A DNA stretch of 64,000 bases, from assembly GCA_015680905.1 (NCBI GenBank), contig CM027383.1:90044501-90108500 (forward strand). Reading direction: 5' to 3'. The translations under genes were made by a program, and so were the position numbers. The notes beneath the pieces are model-generated. The model saw only the letters and a program-made list of their open reading frames with translations. It did no database searches and was not told the DNA's origin. Below are positions 45,472 through 58,924 of this stretch, piece after piece. The number at the start of each line of letters is the position of its first letter. Position 1 is the first letter of the stretch. Source of the stretch: Coptis chinensis. Lineage: Eukaryota; Streptophyta; Magnoliopsida; Ranunculales; Ranunculaceae.

Positions 45472-46034
45472 TAGGTGGAGAGACATCCATACACATGGAA
45501 CTAGGGAAATTGAGCGATGCAGGTTGAACTTAACGGCTAGCATTGTCAGCTCTTTTACACGTTGCACTAATACTAGCATTGGAAGAGGCACAAAGTGAAA
45601 ATATAAAGACTTTGATTGGACAACTAAAAGGGGTGATAACAAATCGGCTATTCAAGCTCTACAAACATCTCAACCCTATGAAGACCAAGCATCATTGGAT
45701 TGGATTGGATCAACTCATCTATTCTTAGCAATTCTAGAACTATTCTAAGCTCTTTGCAAACTTTTGTATTTTGTGTATGGTTAAGTAGAACTTTAAAATA
45801 AATAGAGAGGCGCACTTAATTGCTCAATGGGCATTGAGATATAATGGCTCAGAGCCACCTCCATAATTTTTGGTCTGTAGCCCCACTTATTTTGAAAGTT
45901 AATATATAGAGTATGTTTCCATAAAAAAAAAAGTGTAAAATCTTAATGGCACATGTGTGGAGCTGATGTGGTGAGGTAAATGGAGTGCCTCTGAGCATGC
46001 ACACTGGGTTATACAAGAGGAGGCTGTGAGCTCT

Positions 46035-47110
46035 TGTCACACCCTGAATTTCGAAAAATCGGAAAAACAATATTTGTTATCGACTCTTCGATTTTTGAGG
46101 TGTGAAAACACAATCAACTATAAAAAAACCTATCATTGTTGAATTATTCTAATAATATGAAACTAAGAATTTTTTTTTAAAATACACCAAAGTCATTTTC
46201 ATTACAAAAATTTACAAATATGATTAAACAACTCCTCAATTATAATTACAACAAAAATCAATCAACAATCTTTCTTGAAACGTTAATGCAAGCCACATGC
46301 AGTAATAAACCTTCTTCAACACTAGTCTTGTCAAGACTTATCAACTATATTCATTTTATGAATACACTCGATAAACAAACATACAAATCGGGTCAGCATT
46401 ATAAATAATGCTAGTATGAGTAGTCATAAAATACAAATCATATTTATACATATATGAATACAATGATAAAGCAGTTAGTTCCTCCATCGAGGTGTCTTAA
46501 TTTCTAACTAATATTACAACATCTATGCATACAATAATTTAAGACAGGTAGTTCATGCACTGAGCCACCTTAGCTTCAAATTCAACAATAATTAATCATT
46601 TAGTTCCTCCATCGAGGCCTTTTGGCTTCAAACTAGATCAACTGCATCTAACAATAACTAAATAACAAAAGTAAAACTTACTTTATACTTACACTGGTGT
46701 AGGCCTGATCACAGAGTAGGTTATACCTACATAAATAATTATTCTACCCACCTTTCTACAAAACCATTATGAGTGCAAATAAAATGCTATTTAACAAAAT
46801 TTATCTTATAAAAAATTTCAATCATTCCATCAAACCGAAAAGAACAAACTACACGATAAATTTTACAACCATAGTCAATCATTTATTATTGTGTTAACAT
46901 ACACTTTGACAAATAATAATTCTTAATTAGAGTTTCTTCAAGTGTCCTTAGAATAACATCGTCTTTATGTTTTATCTAGTTTCATGTCTACCACAATCGT
47001 TCCCCTCAATCGAGCTGAACATGCACATCCGCATGCCTCTTTCACATAATGCATGTGGGAAACAAGTCAGCCATTGAAGGGTGGCCATAGCATGGTCAAG
47101 TCTCTCCAGT
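46035..47110 (+). repeat. Truncated LTR fragment, same family as the 54 kb solo LTR
   Basis: Begins TGTCACACCCTGAATTTCG and aligns along about 1 kb with 54066-54990: shared blocks include TTCGGA/TCGGAAAAACA, GTCAAGACTTATCAACTAT, GTAGTTCCTCCATCGAGG and CTACCACAATCG. It stops near 47110, where LINE sequence begins. The remaining 2.4 kb of the LTR is absent. Confidence 0.85.
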
Positions 47111-47139
47111 ACATGTGCACCTGGAATTTTATTATTGTT

Positions 47140-49816
47140 CTAAGTGAATTTTGGTCCCTTGAAACCTAAATCCACCAAACCAAGATCATTGATTAAGCTA
47201 TTAAAATCCAGCATGTATTTAGTCAAGTTGCTACGACCACCCACTTTCTCATTTAAACATGAAATGACATTAAAATCTCCAAAAAGGCACCAAGGACCAG
47301 GCACTAAGAGAGCAATGTCCCTCAACTCAGCCCAAACCCTTCCTCGGTGGCATGGAACATGGTCTCCATAAACAAAAGAAAAGAAAAAGGAAGCCTTATT
47401 GTAATAGTTTGAAACTTTAATTGTAACTTGGTTCTTTGTAGCCCTAAGTATTTCCAGGTCCACATCCTCTTTCCACATGATTGCAAGTTCACCACTCAGT
47501 CCTTCAGTAGGTATAGAAAAACATATATCCTCCTAGCTTTAGCATCTTACTAACAACCACTATACGCCTACTATCCGCCTTAGTTCCAAACAAACAAACT
47601 ATATCCACTCCCAAAACCCCCATCTGGTCCTTTATATGTTAAACTACTGTGGTGGAACCAATACCATGACAATTCTAGGCGTAGATCGTCATTGAGGTGA
47701 AGGTGACTGTGTAGGGACAGTCACCGCGAACCCTTATGGAGCAATTACATAATTGGAGCCTTTATTTGTGAGTTGTGTTGATGGAGCCACTTGAGATTGA
47801 CATGTCCATAGACCTTTAATCTAACCTTGCATAGTGTTCCCAAATATTATCTTCACTTTCTTATGGATCTAGAGTAGTTCCTTGACCTTGGAAGTTCAAC
47901 CTCCTAACAAGGGGGTTTCTCATAGCAGAATCATCCATGGCCAAAGGGAGGGGGCAGTGAAACACTCTCATCCGAGTCATATGTACTACTCTATCTCTTG
48001 CCGATATGGGATCATCTTCATCTCTTGATCTCCATGTGTTTCACTGGATTTACTTGAAATGGATATAATGTGAGCATTCCGTGGAATGAGATCCTTTCCT
48101 CCTCATCTCCTCAGCCAAGATCTTAGCTTTTCTTCGATCTATTGACTGCATTTCGCACCCCTCTACCCAACATTTTCTTTTGTTTATTCGATTTATCAGC
48201 CATGGGGAGACACAAGTGTAAGATCTTTCTTTTGTTATTGCTATCTGGGCTTGAGAGACAGAAATTTGAATCTTGTGGGTATGGTTTACAAAAAGGGGTA
48301 GGTATAACTTTATTCCTCCTAGCAATTCTAGGGTTTCGAACCACCAGCTGCTTAAAAGCTTTTCCATCTTTTCTAACCAGTCTTGTGTGTTGAAAAATAA
48401 TGGATTGGTCAATACAGTGTGTAGATACAGTTCCCATACCTTGGTTTCCATCTTCTACAGTGGGTAAGGTTAATTTAGGTTGGTTTTCCAAAGGATCTCT
48501 TCAATTAGGATAAGGTGTCTGCGTGTGATGATCTGTGCTTGGGGATTATAGCTCTTTCTGGATGGAGTTGGGTGGGTGATCTGTGCTTGGGGATTCTAGC
48601 TCCTTCTGGATAAAGTTGGGTGGCCTGGAAATTGTGGGTAGATCCACATCTCTATCCCCCATTATCTAAGGTCCATTGGGATTGTCTTGGGCTTGGACTA
48701 ACACAAAATGAGTGTTTCCTAAACAAGACCCAGATCCCGATACCAAACCTATACTCTCTGATGATAGGATGGGCCCAACTTATTTTTTATTCTCTGACCC
48801 TTCAGGCCTAATCGAGCAAGGCCTTGAGTCCACCTCCATAGATATCTCTATATTTGTTACCATTACAATTCTAGATGGGCCCATCATTTGTGCCCCCTTG
48901 CAAAATTTCCAATGGCTCTATTGTTCCTGTTTTCGAGGTGGGTTCTCGGTGTCATGCTAGGCTACCATCTATCTGAACGTCCACGTGTCACCGATGATCT
49001 CCCATGACCGGAAAACCCATCCAATTTTGGAGCCAAAATCTCATCAAACCAAGGTTGCTTTGGTGGACAAGATATGACCACTACCTGTTTTTCCTTACAT
49101 GCTATCCCATTGAAGAATTTGTTGGCCTTCATCATGCTTGTGAAGTTTGGTTTCACATCTTTGTCTGAACTCCCCACATTTAATCAAATCATATCTATAC
49201 TGTGCTTTGATTCGGCAAGCATAATGATCATGTCCTGTAACCCCACCCCACAGAAGTAGTAGAAAATGTCAAACTTTTCATATTTGAAGTTAACATGGAA
49301 GAAAATTCTCGTTTCGAGCATGATTGTTATATCCTTAGTGATTCTCTCCTTGATATCCAATAGGACTCGGACCCTTGCTACCGGTTTGCTGAACTCAAGT
49401 GGACATGATACATCCTCCTCATAAACCTTTCCCAATTCCACTCCAATAATTCTGACGTTTTCTTTGTTAATGCGTTCTCTTGGAAGGCCCCATATTTGAA
49501 CCCAAAAATTGACCATATCAAAATTATAGTCTTCAATGTGTTGAGTCCTTATCCATTTCATGATGGAGAAAATGTGGTCATGTACCAGCTAAGGCCCATT
49601 GCTGGTTAAATGCTGTAATTCATCCTTTTGTTCAAAGGTGATCTTGATGTGCTCTTTGGTGATAAGTTCCATGGCAATTTGCCCTCTAGTTTGCCATATT
49701 TGGTGAAGGTCTTCCTCCATATCAGCTAGTATGATTGGGTAGCCTCCATACATTTTCCTCACCACCATCAGTTTTTCATCAGCATGTTCTTCAGCATTAA
49801 GACATTCAATCACCAC
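47140..49816 (-). pseudogene. LINE (L1-type) pseudogene: ORF1 and start of ORF2 endonuclease
   Basis: Read leftwards. 49816-49589 and 49561-49184 encode the DUF4283-type ORF1 domain (HIKITFEQKDELQHL; MVNFWVQIWGLPRERINKEN; PLEFSKPVARVRVLLDIKER) ending in a damaged zinc-knuckle region (YYFCGVGLQDM). A Lys-rich ORF1 tail is readable at 48491-48050. ORF2 begins near 47690 (NCHGIGSTTVV, preceded by a stop), and 47478-47140 holds endonuclease motifs (YGDHVPCHRGRVWAELRDIA, WCLFGDFNVISCLNEKVGGR). Reverse transcriptase, RNase H and the poly(A) end are missing. Many stops and shifts; inactive. Confidence 0.85.
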
Positions 49817-50238
49817 TTGTTTTTTTTTTTTTTATATATAAGGAGGTTATTCAGTTTTTGTTGTAGTAATTCTAATTTTGTTGCTGCTGACGTGGAAGCT
49901 TCCCCTAACAACAGGGGATGTTGTGGTGAACTCATAATAATGAAAAACAAAACAAAAAAGGGTAGCACCAGAGTATATATGCCAGAGAAGAAACTCTAGT
50001 ATGAGAACACGTGAGTGAGAGTTGATAAGTTTAGCTTTTAACTGGGGGGGGGGGGGAGAAACTGAAAGTTGTGGATTTGAAGAAGAAAGAATGAAGGGGA
50101 TGTTAGGAAACTTATTTAAAAAAAATATACTTATTGTTAAGTAAACGAGAAAATCAAATTGATATAACAAATATATCATGAACAAACCTTTAGTTCAACG
50201 AAAACACTTAATTTACCAAAGAAAAATTTGTCTTAAGT

Positions 50239-52187
50239 TGTTAGGAATATACAACTTAAATGTACTTACTCTTTACCAATCACCAAACAATACAAACCTT
50301 TTGTCTTGTACGTGTCTTGTATTTCTTTGTTAAATCTGAGCCTAGTGTAGAAACACTATGTCCTTAAGACAGATTTTCCCCCTCATGGTGCTTGAAGGTT
50401 GATGGGGGAAACTGTCTCCCAAGATAGAATGAATTTCCTTCTATAGAAAGCTAGCACTTCAATTCTATAGAATCAGCGAACACAACATAGTATTTAACTA
50501 AGAACAGAAGGAGAAGAGAAAGATCAGAAATGTGTAACCTGGTGTGTCTTTCTCTCCAAATTCATCCATTATTTATAGGTGAGAAGTGTTTTTTCGAAAC
50601 AACACAGTAACTCTTTGAAAAAGTTAGGCACCTCTTTGAAAAGTCACATGTTTCGAAAAGACGCACAATTTCAGCATAAAACACTATTTCAAACCAGTGG
50701 CTATTTCGAAAAGTCGCACATTTTCGGCATAAAGCACTATTTCGAAAGGTCACACTTTTTCGACATAATGCACTGTTTTGAACCAGTGCACCCTTTCAAA
50801 AAGGTTTTTCTCTCTATATGTACTGTTTCAAGTGAAACCATTTCATCTCAAGTGGGGTAACTTGAGAGACAAATTACTCATTCATATTGTAGGAACCGTT
50901 ATTTCAGAACGAATATTTCTACAAACCGCGAGAACCCACGCGCAGCGGAATCAATGGGGTTCTCACGATTTTGAATAGAAAATATACCTTTGAATCCGAT
51001 TTAGATAACTCTGAGAATCCAAGCTTTATCAAATCCGAAATCAACCCCTTGATCTTCTGTTGTATTCCTTTAGAACAGATTAGACATTGTGTGGGCAACG
51101 ATCTACCAATCCCTTTCTTTCTCACAAAGCTAGATCCAATTTTGGATCTATCTTTCCTTGCCTCTTTTTCTAATCCAGGGGATAGTGAAATTTCGGCCAG
51201 AGATAGATTATTCTATTTATAGGCTACAACAGGGACCATGAGGAGAAATTAGGGTTGGGCCTCCTGACGGGCTTGGGCTTCCCATGTTCACCCAGAACAC
51301 ACGGCCCAAGTCCATCAACAAATGGCTTATTCCACTAAAGGCCATTATTGCATTACCGCCATAATCCCAAATTATGTGTCAGCGTTTATGGGCTCCATAT
51401 TATATGCTTGTTGATCTCCCCGTGTTTAAGATATCGAATGTCCGTTGATTAAGTCAAGTTACTGACAACTACATTAATCAACTTCTTATGTCCTTGAGTA
51501 GTACCACTCAACCTCATTGTTATGTCGGAATAAATCCACCTGCAGGGTTTACATGACAATCTTTTTGAGCTCCTCAAGGGGACATCATCAACCCGACTTC
51601 CTGCGGGTCACGGATTCCTTCTATAATCAGCAGCACACCTTACATACAATGTCATTACCCAATCCATCGAGTTTGTTAATTCACAAATAAATCTCACTCA
51701 TTGATGATTTAAAGCAATGTACAATGCACGTAAGTGCCTGTTATTATATCCGGATTAAGAGGACAAGCATCCATAATAACAGAGGCATTTGTTTTCTTAT
51801 ACAGTCAGTATAAAGAGAAACAACCTTATTTGGTCATGTTCAATACACACAAAGTGTACTAGTGTAATCCTATAGTCAAGATAGACTAATACCATATTAT
51901 ACTACAACCGTACTAATGGTTTGTCCAAATCCATCTAGGTTGTGAACGATTACTTATACTTTATAAGGTACTGATGATATGATCTTCTGTGTGTTCACAT
52001 CATATTATCTACAACATAAAGTATTAGACACATGCATATAACTAATAACATATATAATATGCATAACATTTACCCATATAATTCTCATTCAAAAAATAAA
52101 GAATTATAATTAATACAAAAGTAATGCATTTTAGTATATAACCCTATCACATATCTCAATGGATTTGTGCAAATCCATTTTTTAACA
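50239..52187 (-). repeat. 3' LTR of the minus-strand copia element, interrupted
   Basis: The 649-bp part 50239-50887 and the last 33 bp (52155-52187) together match 58925-59609. The same TTTCGAAA/GGCATAAAGCACT phrases recur in both LTRs at about 50590-50800 and 59290-59500. Confidence 0.85.
50888..52149. mobile_element. Solo LTR, 1,262 bp, inside the copia 3' LTR
   Basis: Starts TGTAGGAACCG and ends CCCTATCA, flanked by the exact 5-bp duplication CATAT (50883-50887 and 52150-52154). The other LTR of the host (58925-59609) shows the unoccupied site (CATTCATATATCAATAG). No coding content. The start, with GCGAGAACCCACGCGCAGCGG in two pieces, looks like a copia-type LTR. Confidence 0.93.
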
Positions 52188-52360
52188 ATCCCCCACATGA
52201 ATGAAGATTTGGCTTTTACACTCATAAATAATGGATTTCTGTTCTTTTACAAATGAAAAGATACCGCATCAGGTCAAGTAGCATGGGAGGCCTTGAACTT
52301 GCCTTAGTGAAAGACAATCGAATTTAATTGGACGATCAGTAGACTTCAATTAATGTCCTT

Positions 52361-53732
52361 TGATAAGAGCCCAAAACTGTAGTTTTAACCCCTTAATAAT
52401 CATACTGTTAGACCAATTATGTGAATAATAAGTAAGAGTTAATACTGACACGTGTTTTATGCATTTCAGGCTTCAAAGTCCATTATGTGCTTAAATGTAC
52501 CACTTTTAGCGAGATAAAGGAGCAAAAGTCGCCAGAACTTCCAAAGCCGATCTTTGGACTCAGACCTCAGAATTGGGCATACCTTATGTCAAAACGACCG
52601 GCTCGGAAAGAGCTTTCCAATGGACCAAGCCTTGACCCAATCAGAGGAGTAGAAGTGGACGAAAAGTCTGCTGAAGACAACTGCAGCTGAAGAGGCCTTT
52701 TTGGACTGAAAGACTTGAGTTTTGGGCCTGATTCTCTGGCCCAAAACATGGCTCCAAGCCCATGCACGATTTTTGGATCTGGATGTATAAAAACAAAAGC
52801 TTGACTCTTTGTTAATGGTAGATAGTTAGGTTAGAAAATAAATTAGATTAGTTAGCCTCCATTAAACCTTAATTCTAGATCTAGTTTTCATTAGATTAAT
52901 TAAGTTTAATTTCATTTCAATTCTTGTTTTAGATTAAACTCTCAAATTATTGTTCTTGATTGATTAGATAATAAAAATAGTTATTTTGACAATTTCGATT
53001 TATAGATCTAAATTCCATTATTGTTTGTTATCATTTCTTAGTTATTAATTAGATTTCGATTATTGTTTAGTTAAATTTCATAAAGTTAGAATCTTTATAA
53101 TATGTTGTATTCAATTTCAATGGGAAATGATTGCGGAATGAATCAAGGCTAAACCTCCATTAGAGGGGTTGATGAAGCTTTGATGAAAACTTAGTTGTTA
53201 GTGTAGAATTGTTTGTAGATTCTATTCCACTCTGAAGGTGCGTGTTTAGCCATGAGAATGGGTGGACGACCTCACATGCTAGTTTAGTACTTGGTAGAAA
53301 TGCCATGAACACTAGGGATTAGACTCGAAATTTGCCGGAAAACGTAAGAATCGAGATACGACAATCTATACTAGGTTATTGAGTTGGATTCGAGGTGGAT
53401 TCAATTCCCCTAAATCCTTATCTAGATTCGTAAACAATCATATTTTCATAGCATTCAATTCATAGTTTAAATTCAACATATTGCGTTTCATATTGCATCG
53501 TAGTATAATTTCCCCTTCGTAAAGCTCTCATTGACTTAAGAGCGACTAGTTAGACTTAGAAAACAATCCATGCTAGGGAACTAGGAGTGGAACGAACTTC
53601 GTACTCCATTTAGTGCAATTCGCATTGAGAGTAGAAGATTTGATAATAGACACGTAAAAGATAAAGTTTAGTTTACTTACGTTTGGATTCATAGTTCATT
53701 TCGTAGGTAGACTATTCATTTTATATTTATCA
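52361..53732. mobile_element. Solo LTR, 1,372 bp
   Basis: Starts TGATAAGAGCC and ends TATATTTATCA, giving a perfect TGATAA/TTATCA terminal inversion. It is flanked by the exact duplication TCCTT (52356-52360 and 53733-53737). Non-coding. It splits the 3' internal region of the minus-strand copia element. I could not assign a superfamily. Confidence 0.92.
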
Positions 53733-54065
53733 TCCTTGAACTGTGAGCCATTTGTATAAACCTATACAATCATCTTCACGCAGTACCTTCTCGAATACTG
53801 TTGGTTCTCACATTTGTGTTCATTTTGGCCTTGAACACTTCTTGGTTTCAGATAGTGCTTCTGAGACATTTGCCTTTAAAATTCTCATAGAAGCGGCCCC
53901 ACTTTGCACTAACATAGGTGATTTCTATAAAGAGTATCCTGCAATACTCCACTTGGATAACATGACTTTCCAAGATATAGTAAATCATTAAAAGCTAAAA
54001 AGCTTGACTTATCTTGGGTATCGCAGTAGATATGCACTGTTTTATATAGGAATGAGTTAGAGTAT

Positions 54066-57000
54066 TGTCACACCCCGAATTTCGACAGAATTCGGAAAAA
54101 CATTATTTGTCCCCGACTCTTCGATATCCGAGGTGTGACGCACTCTCCACTTCCAAAAACTCATAAACAGTTTTAAAAATATGCGGACAATTAAAAACCA
54201 ATAAAATTTTTAACTTAAACAACAGTCATCTTCATTACCAAAAACAATTTACAAATGAAAATGCTAATAGTATTATCTCAATTGAAAATCTATATCACCT
54301 CAAGGAAAACAAAACACAACTCGAGATGCAATGCTTATAAAACCACAAGCAAAGAACCAATCTTCTTCATCACTAAACTGTCAAGACTTATCAACTATGT
54401 TCATTTATCGAACACACCCGATAAGCAAACATGCAAATCGGGTCAACATTATAAACAATCTTTGGTGTGAGTAGCCCTAGAAATACAAATATACTTATAC
54501 ATATATAAACACCATCCATAAGGCAGCTTAGTTCTCTCTTTAACTTTCGGCGACAAATACAACATCCTAAAGAATAATAATTAAAGGCGGGTAGTTCCTC
54601 CATCGAGGCTTTAACTTCCCACTAACTACATAACAAACTATACACATAATAAATAAGGCATGTAGTTCCTCCATCGAGGTTTTAGGTTCAACTAAACAAA
54701 TAACCAAACAAACGTATTATATCGTGCCTCATTTCATGCTTTCAATCCGAGTGGGTCGTCGCCAAGTAATTAGTTTGACCCACCCTTCCGCAAAACCATA
54801 TATAATCATCTATCTACATATACATCATTAACAAATATATTACCATAATTATATTAATTAAGGTTTTATTTTGCGTGTCCCTAAAATCACGTCGTATCTA
54901 TGTCTTTACCTAGTTTCCTGGCTACCACAATCGCAACCCAATAATATGTACATCCACATGCCTCCCCTTACATAATGAGCCACTCCGTGTAAACCACTGG
55001 CGGGATGCCGCGACACCGTAAATCCATCGGAAGCCAAATCTATGTAAACCGCCACTATTCGGCATAAAATATTGCGATCATCGTTCTATTTTGTGAACGG
55101 AATAATCAAGCCACTATTAAAGAGGGAAGGCCATTCAGACCAAATTTGGCCAATCATGAGTTGTGGTAGTCGGGGTTCTAGGATTTTCGTTATGTAATTT
55201 ATTCAGTGTCATCGTTAATGACTCATAAACATTCCACTATATCGCAAGTGCAGGTCAATTACCTTATTGCACTAAGCCATAATATTTAGAAACATCTCAA
55301 TTATATCTCATAACCAAATTTCATTCTTTCACGTGCAATATATTATTGCACTACACCACACTCCGTGGGCAAATATTCACCAATACTATGCTACCTCATA
55401 GTAGCATCTCACATATATAATAATGGAGCGTATATACATTTCTCAAAGATATTGCATTAATATAACTATCCTAGCATATTATATCATGTCACAATGTTTC
55501 AACGTATCGCATACATCTTTATTATAACGTATTAGGAATATAATGTCTCCTAACATCTCAATATCGTCACGTGTCAAAATACACAACATCAATGTCAAAT
55601 CTTTCTTAGATAATGACAACCAAATATATACTAGCTTCCACAAAGCATTTTATTACTATATGTGTCCATATAATATACAACATAAAACGTAGACAATTTC
55701 AAAAGTCCACAATCAAAGCCCAATATATATATGCTTTACACACTACTCACGTCAAATCTAAATTAGATAATGACCAACCAAGTTATACAATATCGACAAT
55801 ATTTTATATAATCAAATATGTGAAAAACTGGAAAAGTCAACATTCCACAGGCAACGGTCAACAGTCAAAGTCAACAGTCAAAGGTCAAAGGTCAACACAT
55901 CATGGTCAAGGTCAAACTCAACATGTCATGGTCAAAGTCAAACTCAACCGTCAAAGTCAACGGTCGATTGTCCGTGTTCGACAGGTCCAAGGTCATAGCC
56001 ATGGTTCATGGCTAAGGTCAAAGGTGCATGGCTCATGGCTCACATGACTAAGGTAATGGTTCGGACCCAATCGGCGAGCCCAAACCTTGAAGAAAGTCTA
56101 AACATTGAAAGACACCAATAGATCTATTTTAAGTCAATGGACCGCCCCAATCAATATTAGAAACGGGCCCAAAAACTTATACTGAACAAGCCCAAAACAC
56201 AACTGAGTTCGGCCCGAAAACTTTAAATTAAACAGGTCCACAAAACTAAACAAATAGGAAAAAGGCCCAACCCACTAGCTAATATCAAAACCGGGCCCAA
56301 AACAAAACCAAAAAGAACTAGCCCAAAACTTAACATAAAAACCGGCCCAAACTAAAATAGATTTTTGGCCCAACCGATTTGGCCCAAGCCCAAATCGGTT
56401 ACTGTTCATCTTCTTCCCCAAACTTCTCTCCTCCACCACCACCAAATCGACCACCACTCATCTCCTCCTCAGGTCGGTTTTGATCCCCACACCAAAACAA
56501 ACAACATTAATAAAATCAAAAACCCCAAATCAATCAATATATATCTTCTTCAAAAACTAGATCTATCCAAATTTCGAACCGCCATTACTGGCTTTTTGGA
56601 GCTTTGTGGGAGCCGCGATTTGCACTCAAACACTCTACCCTAGTCTAGGCAAAGCCCAACACTCCAATCATACTCAAAAACAGCCCCAACCCCCGGCGCC
56701 ATTAACGCCTCCAAGCTTCCACCACACTCGCCAGCACCCAATCGACCGTGCTAAACCCGACATTCATGCACTACACAACCTAATCACAGTTTAATCAACC
56801 CCCTTCACCCATCAAAATCCCACAATCAAAATCCAACCTCGCAACACCGTAAATCTACTACTACGGTTCAAAATAAAAGCTGGGCGCTTCCTCGCGACGC
56901 CATTAGCGCCTGTTCAGAGCGTGAACAGAGCTACAACAGTTCAACAAATCAAAAGTTCAAAGCAACACTACAACAGTATTTAAGTTCAAAGCCCACGTCG

Positions 57001-57494
57001 CCATTAACGCTCTGTCGAGCTTCAAACTTCCAGAGCTTCAACAGTTTGAAAAAAAACCGATATTGAACAGAGTTTAATAAATACAACACGCACAACGTCG
57101 AATAAAACAGGAAATGAACAGTATCAATCAGCAGAAATCTTAGGCAGTATACCCCGATATACGTAAACTAAAAATCCGGTGAAATAGCAAAATAGCTACT
57201 CACCCGTATGAATAATTTTGATGAATCCTCGCCGTCCGAACCGTTAAGGGCCCACCTCTCCAAAGAAACCAGCTTCTCTCTCTGCCTCCATTTTCATTAT
57301 TTTATTATTCTCTGAACCCTATTTTCTAGAAAAAGTGTTTATATACTTGGGTCCCAAAACCCAAGCTAACGAACTTCGGACGGCCCAAAACGGGGCCCTT
57401 ATCCGAGTCCAATCCAGAATGAATTTTTGAAAATAAATAATTAAATTAATTAATAAATAGAAAAAAATACGTATTTAAAAATACGGGCGTTACA
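54066..57494. mobile_element. Solo LTR, 3,429 bp, gypsy-type
   Basis: Starts TGTCACACCCCGAATTTCG and ends GGGCGTTACA, flanked by the exact duplication AGTAT (54061-54065 and 57495-57499). Long LTRs with TGTCACACCCC starts are seen in plant Ty3/gypsy chromoviruses, by recollection. No internal domain is present, so this is a solo LTR left by LTR-LTR recombination. It contains a GTCAA-rich tract (55836-56020) and a C/A-rich, gene-like region at 56150-56900 with ORFs of no recognised family. Confidence 0.93.
55836..56020 (-). promoter_or_regulatory. Cluster of W-box-like motifs in the solo LTR
   Basis: In about 185 bp I count 14 GTCAA words, which read TTGAC on the minus strand; 13 are preceded by A or G and so fit the WRKY W-box TTGAC(C/T). 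They arise from a degenerate GGTCAAAGTCAACAGTCAAA repeat. WRKY binding is inferred from the motif, not shown. Confidence 0.6.
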
Positions 57495-57599
57495 AGTATA
57501 GTATTACTCTTCAGTACTCACTGAGTCACAGACATAATTCAATTGGCCCATTGAACATAGATCTTGGGATCTCCAGTCAACTAGGTTGGTTTTTCTATT

Positions 57600-58010
57600 A
57601 TAGGGACTCTTGGTTGATTATCTCAAAGGCTTTAAGCCCATTCCCCTTGATAATTTTTCAACTTGCTCTCTTGTTAAACCTTTTATAAGCGGATTCACAA
57701 TGTTATCTTTTAACCTTATATAGTTGATTGAGATAACTCCATTTGAGAGCAATTGTCTAACGGTGTTATGTCTACGACGATGTGTCAAGACTTCCCGTTA
57801 TACATGATGCTATGTGCTCTACCAATAGCAGATTGGTTGTTACAATGTATACACACTGCTGACACAGGTTTAGCCCAGTTTGGAATATCCTCTAAGAAAT
57901 TTCGAAGTCACTCAACTTCTTCTCTAGCATTATCCAACGCTATGAATTCTAATTCCATAGTGGATCTTGTTATGCACGTTTGCTTTGAGGATTTCCTTGA
58001 AATTTATGCA
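57600..58010 (-). pseudogene. Copia reverse transcriptase/RNase H fragment
   Basis: On the minus strand from about 58000: KQTCITRSTMELEFIALDNA, a stop, then LRNFLEDIPNWAKPVSAVC, IHCNNQSAIGRAHSIMYNGK and, after a frame change, remnants of the end of RNase H (a TREQ-like block near 57660). These match the C-terminal RNase H of copia polyproteins. The upstream RT core is not visible. Several stops and shifts; inactive. Confidence 0.85.
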
Positions 58011-58924
58011 TCTCTCTTAGAGTAAAACACCACACATTTGATGTCTTTTTAGTAATGCTTCAACAAATTTCCAATTTTGAATTGATTAATACAAAGAGAT
58101 ACATAATCCCTCACATTTTTCCAATTTCTCATGACAAAGTTAATAAATTGGAAAACCATTTAGATGTATGTTTTTCAAGTGAGGCATTTTGTTAAAGAAT
58201 GTCACATATCATTCATATAGTCTCTAAACACTTTTAAGACCTCAATTTGCTTACATGTATGTTGACATTCACAAGACTGAATAGTCAACCATTTAATACT
58301 TCTGTTGGTTATTGGTTATGTTCACAAAGAGTCACAAAAACTCCAAGTCTTGAACCTTATCTTACCAACAGGCCGGTGTCTTGTTCGAAATATCTTGGTT
58401 CCGCTTCCAAGTGTTTACCTTTTCAAACAGTCGCACATTTTTGTCAAGTTCACTTTAATTCCACCCATGTTCAATGAACCATCTTTGTTTAAACCCAAAC
58501 CATATGGTGCCAAGACCATTACAAATACCATGGTGGATATTTAAGTTACTGGACGTCTATTAAATTGGGCACAAACTAGTGTGTTTCAAGCACTTCATCG
58601 ACTTTGATCCATTCAATCAGTATGTGAGCTATTCCCTTCTTTCACATATCTTCAAACGGATTAAAAGAATTTCGAAGTTCACCTTAGCGTTCACTACTAA
58701 AGAACTGCCAAAATATAATTTCTGATTATGTAATTAACTAGAAATACATACCTGTCCCATGGGTCGCATGGAAAGATCATAGTGATGAACTATTGCAAGA
58801 AAACGTTTCTACCACATATCAATCTTTTGACCACCGTTTCTCAACGAAACGTGAACAAAACCCGCTTTCTTTTGTTAGTGCATTAACAATAAGTATAATC
58901 GAAAAGAAGAAATTTGTCTTAAGT

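Noticed and set aside
56365..56794. Two overlapping Pro-rich ORFs as a captured gene within the 3.4 kb LTR
   Set aside because: C/A-rich composition keeps several frames open; no domain recognised. Left as part of the LTR.
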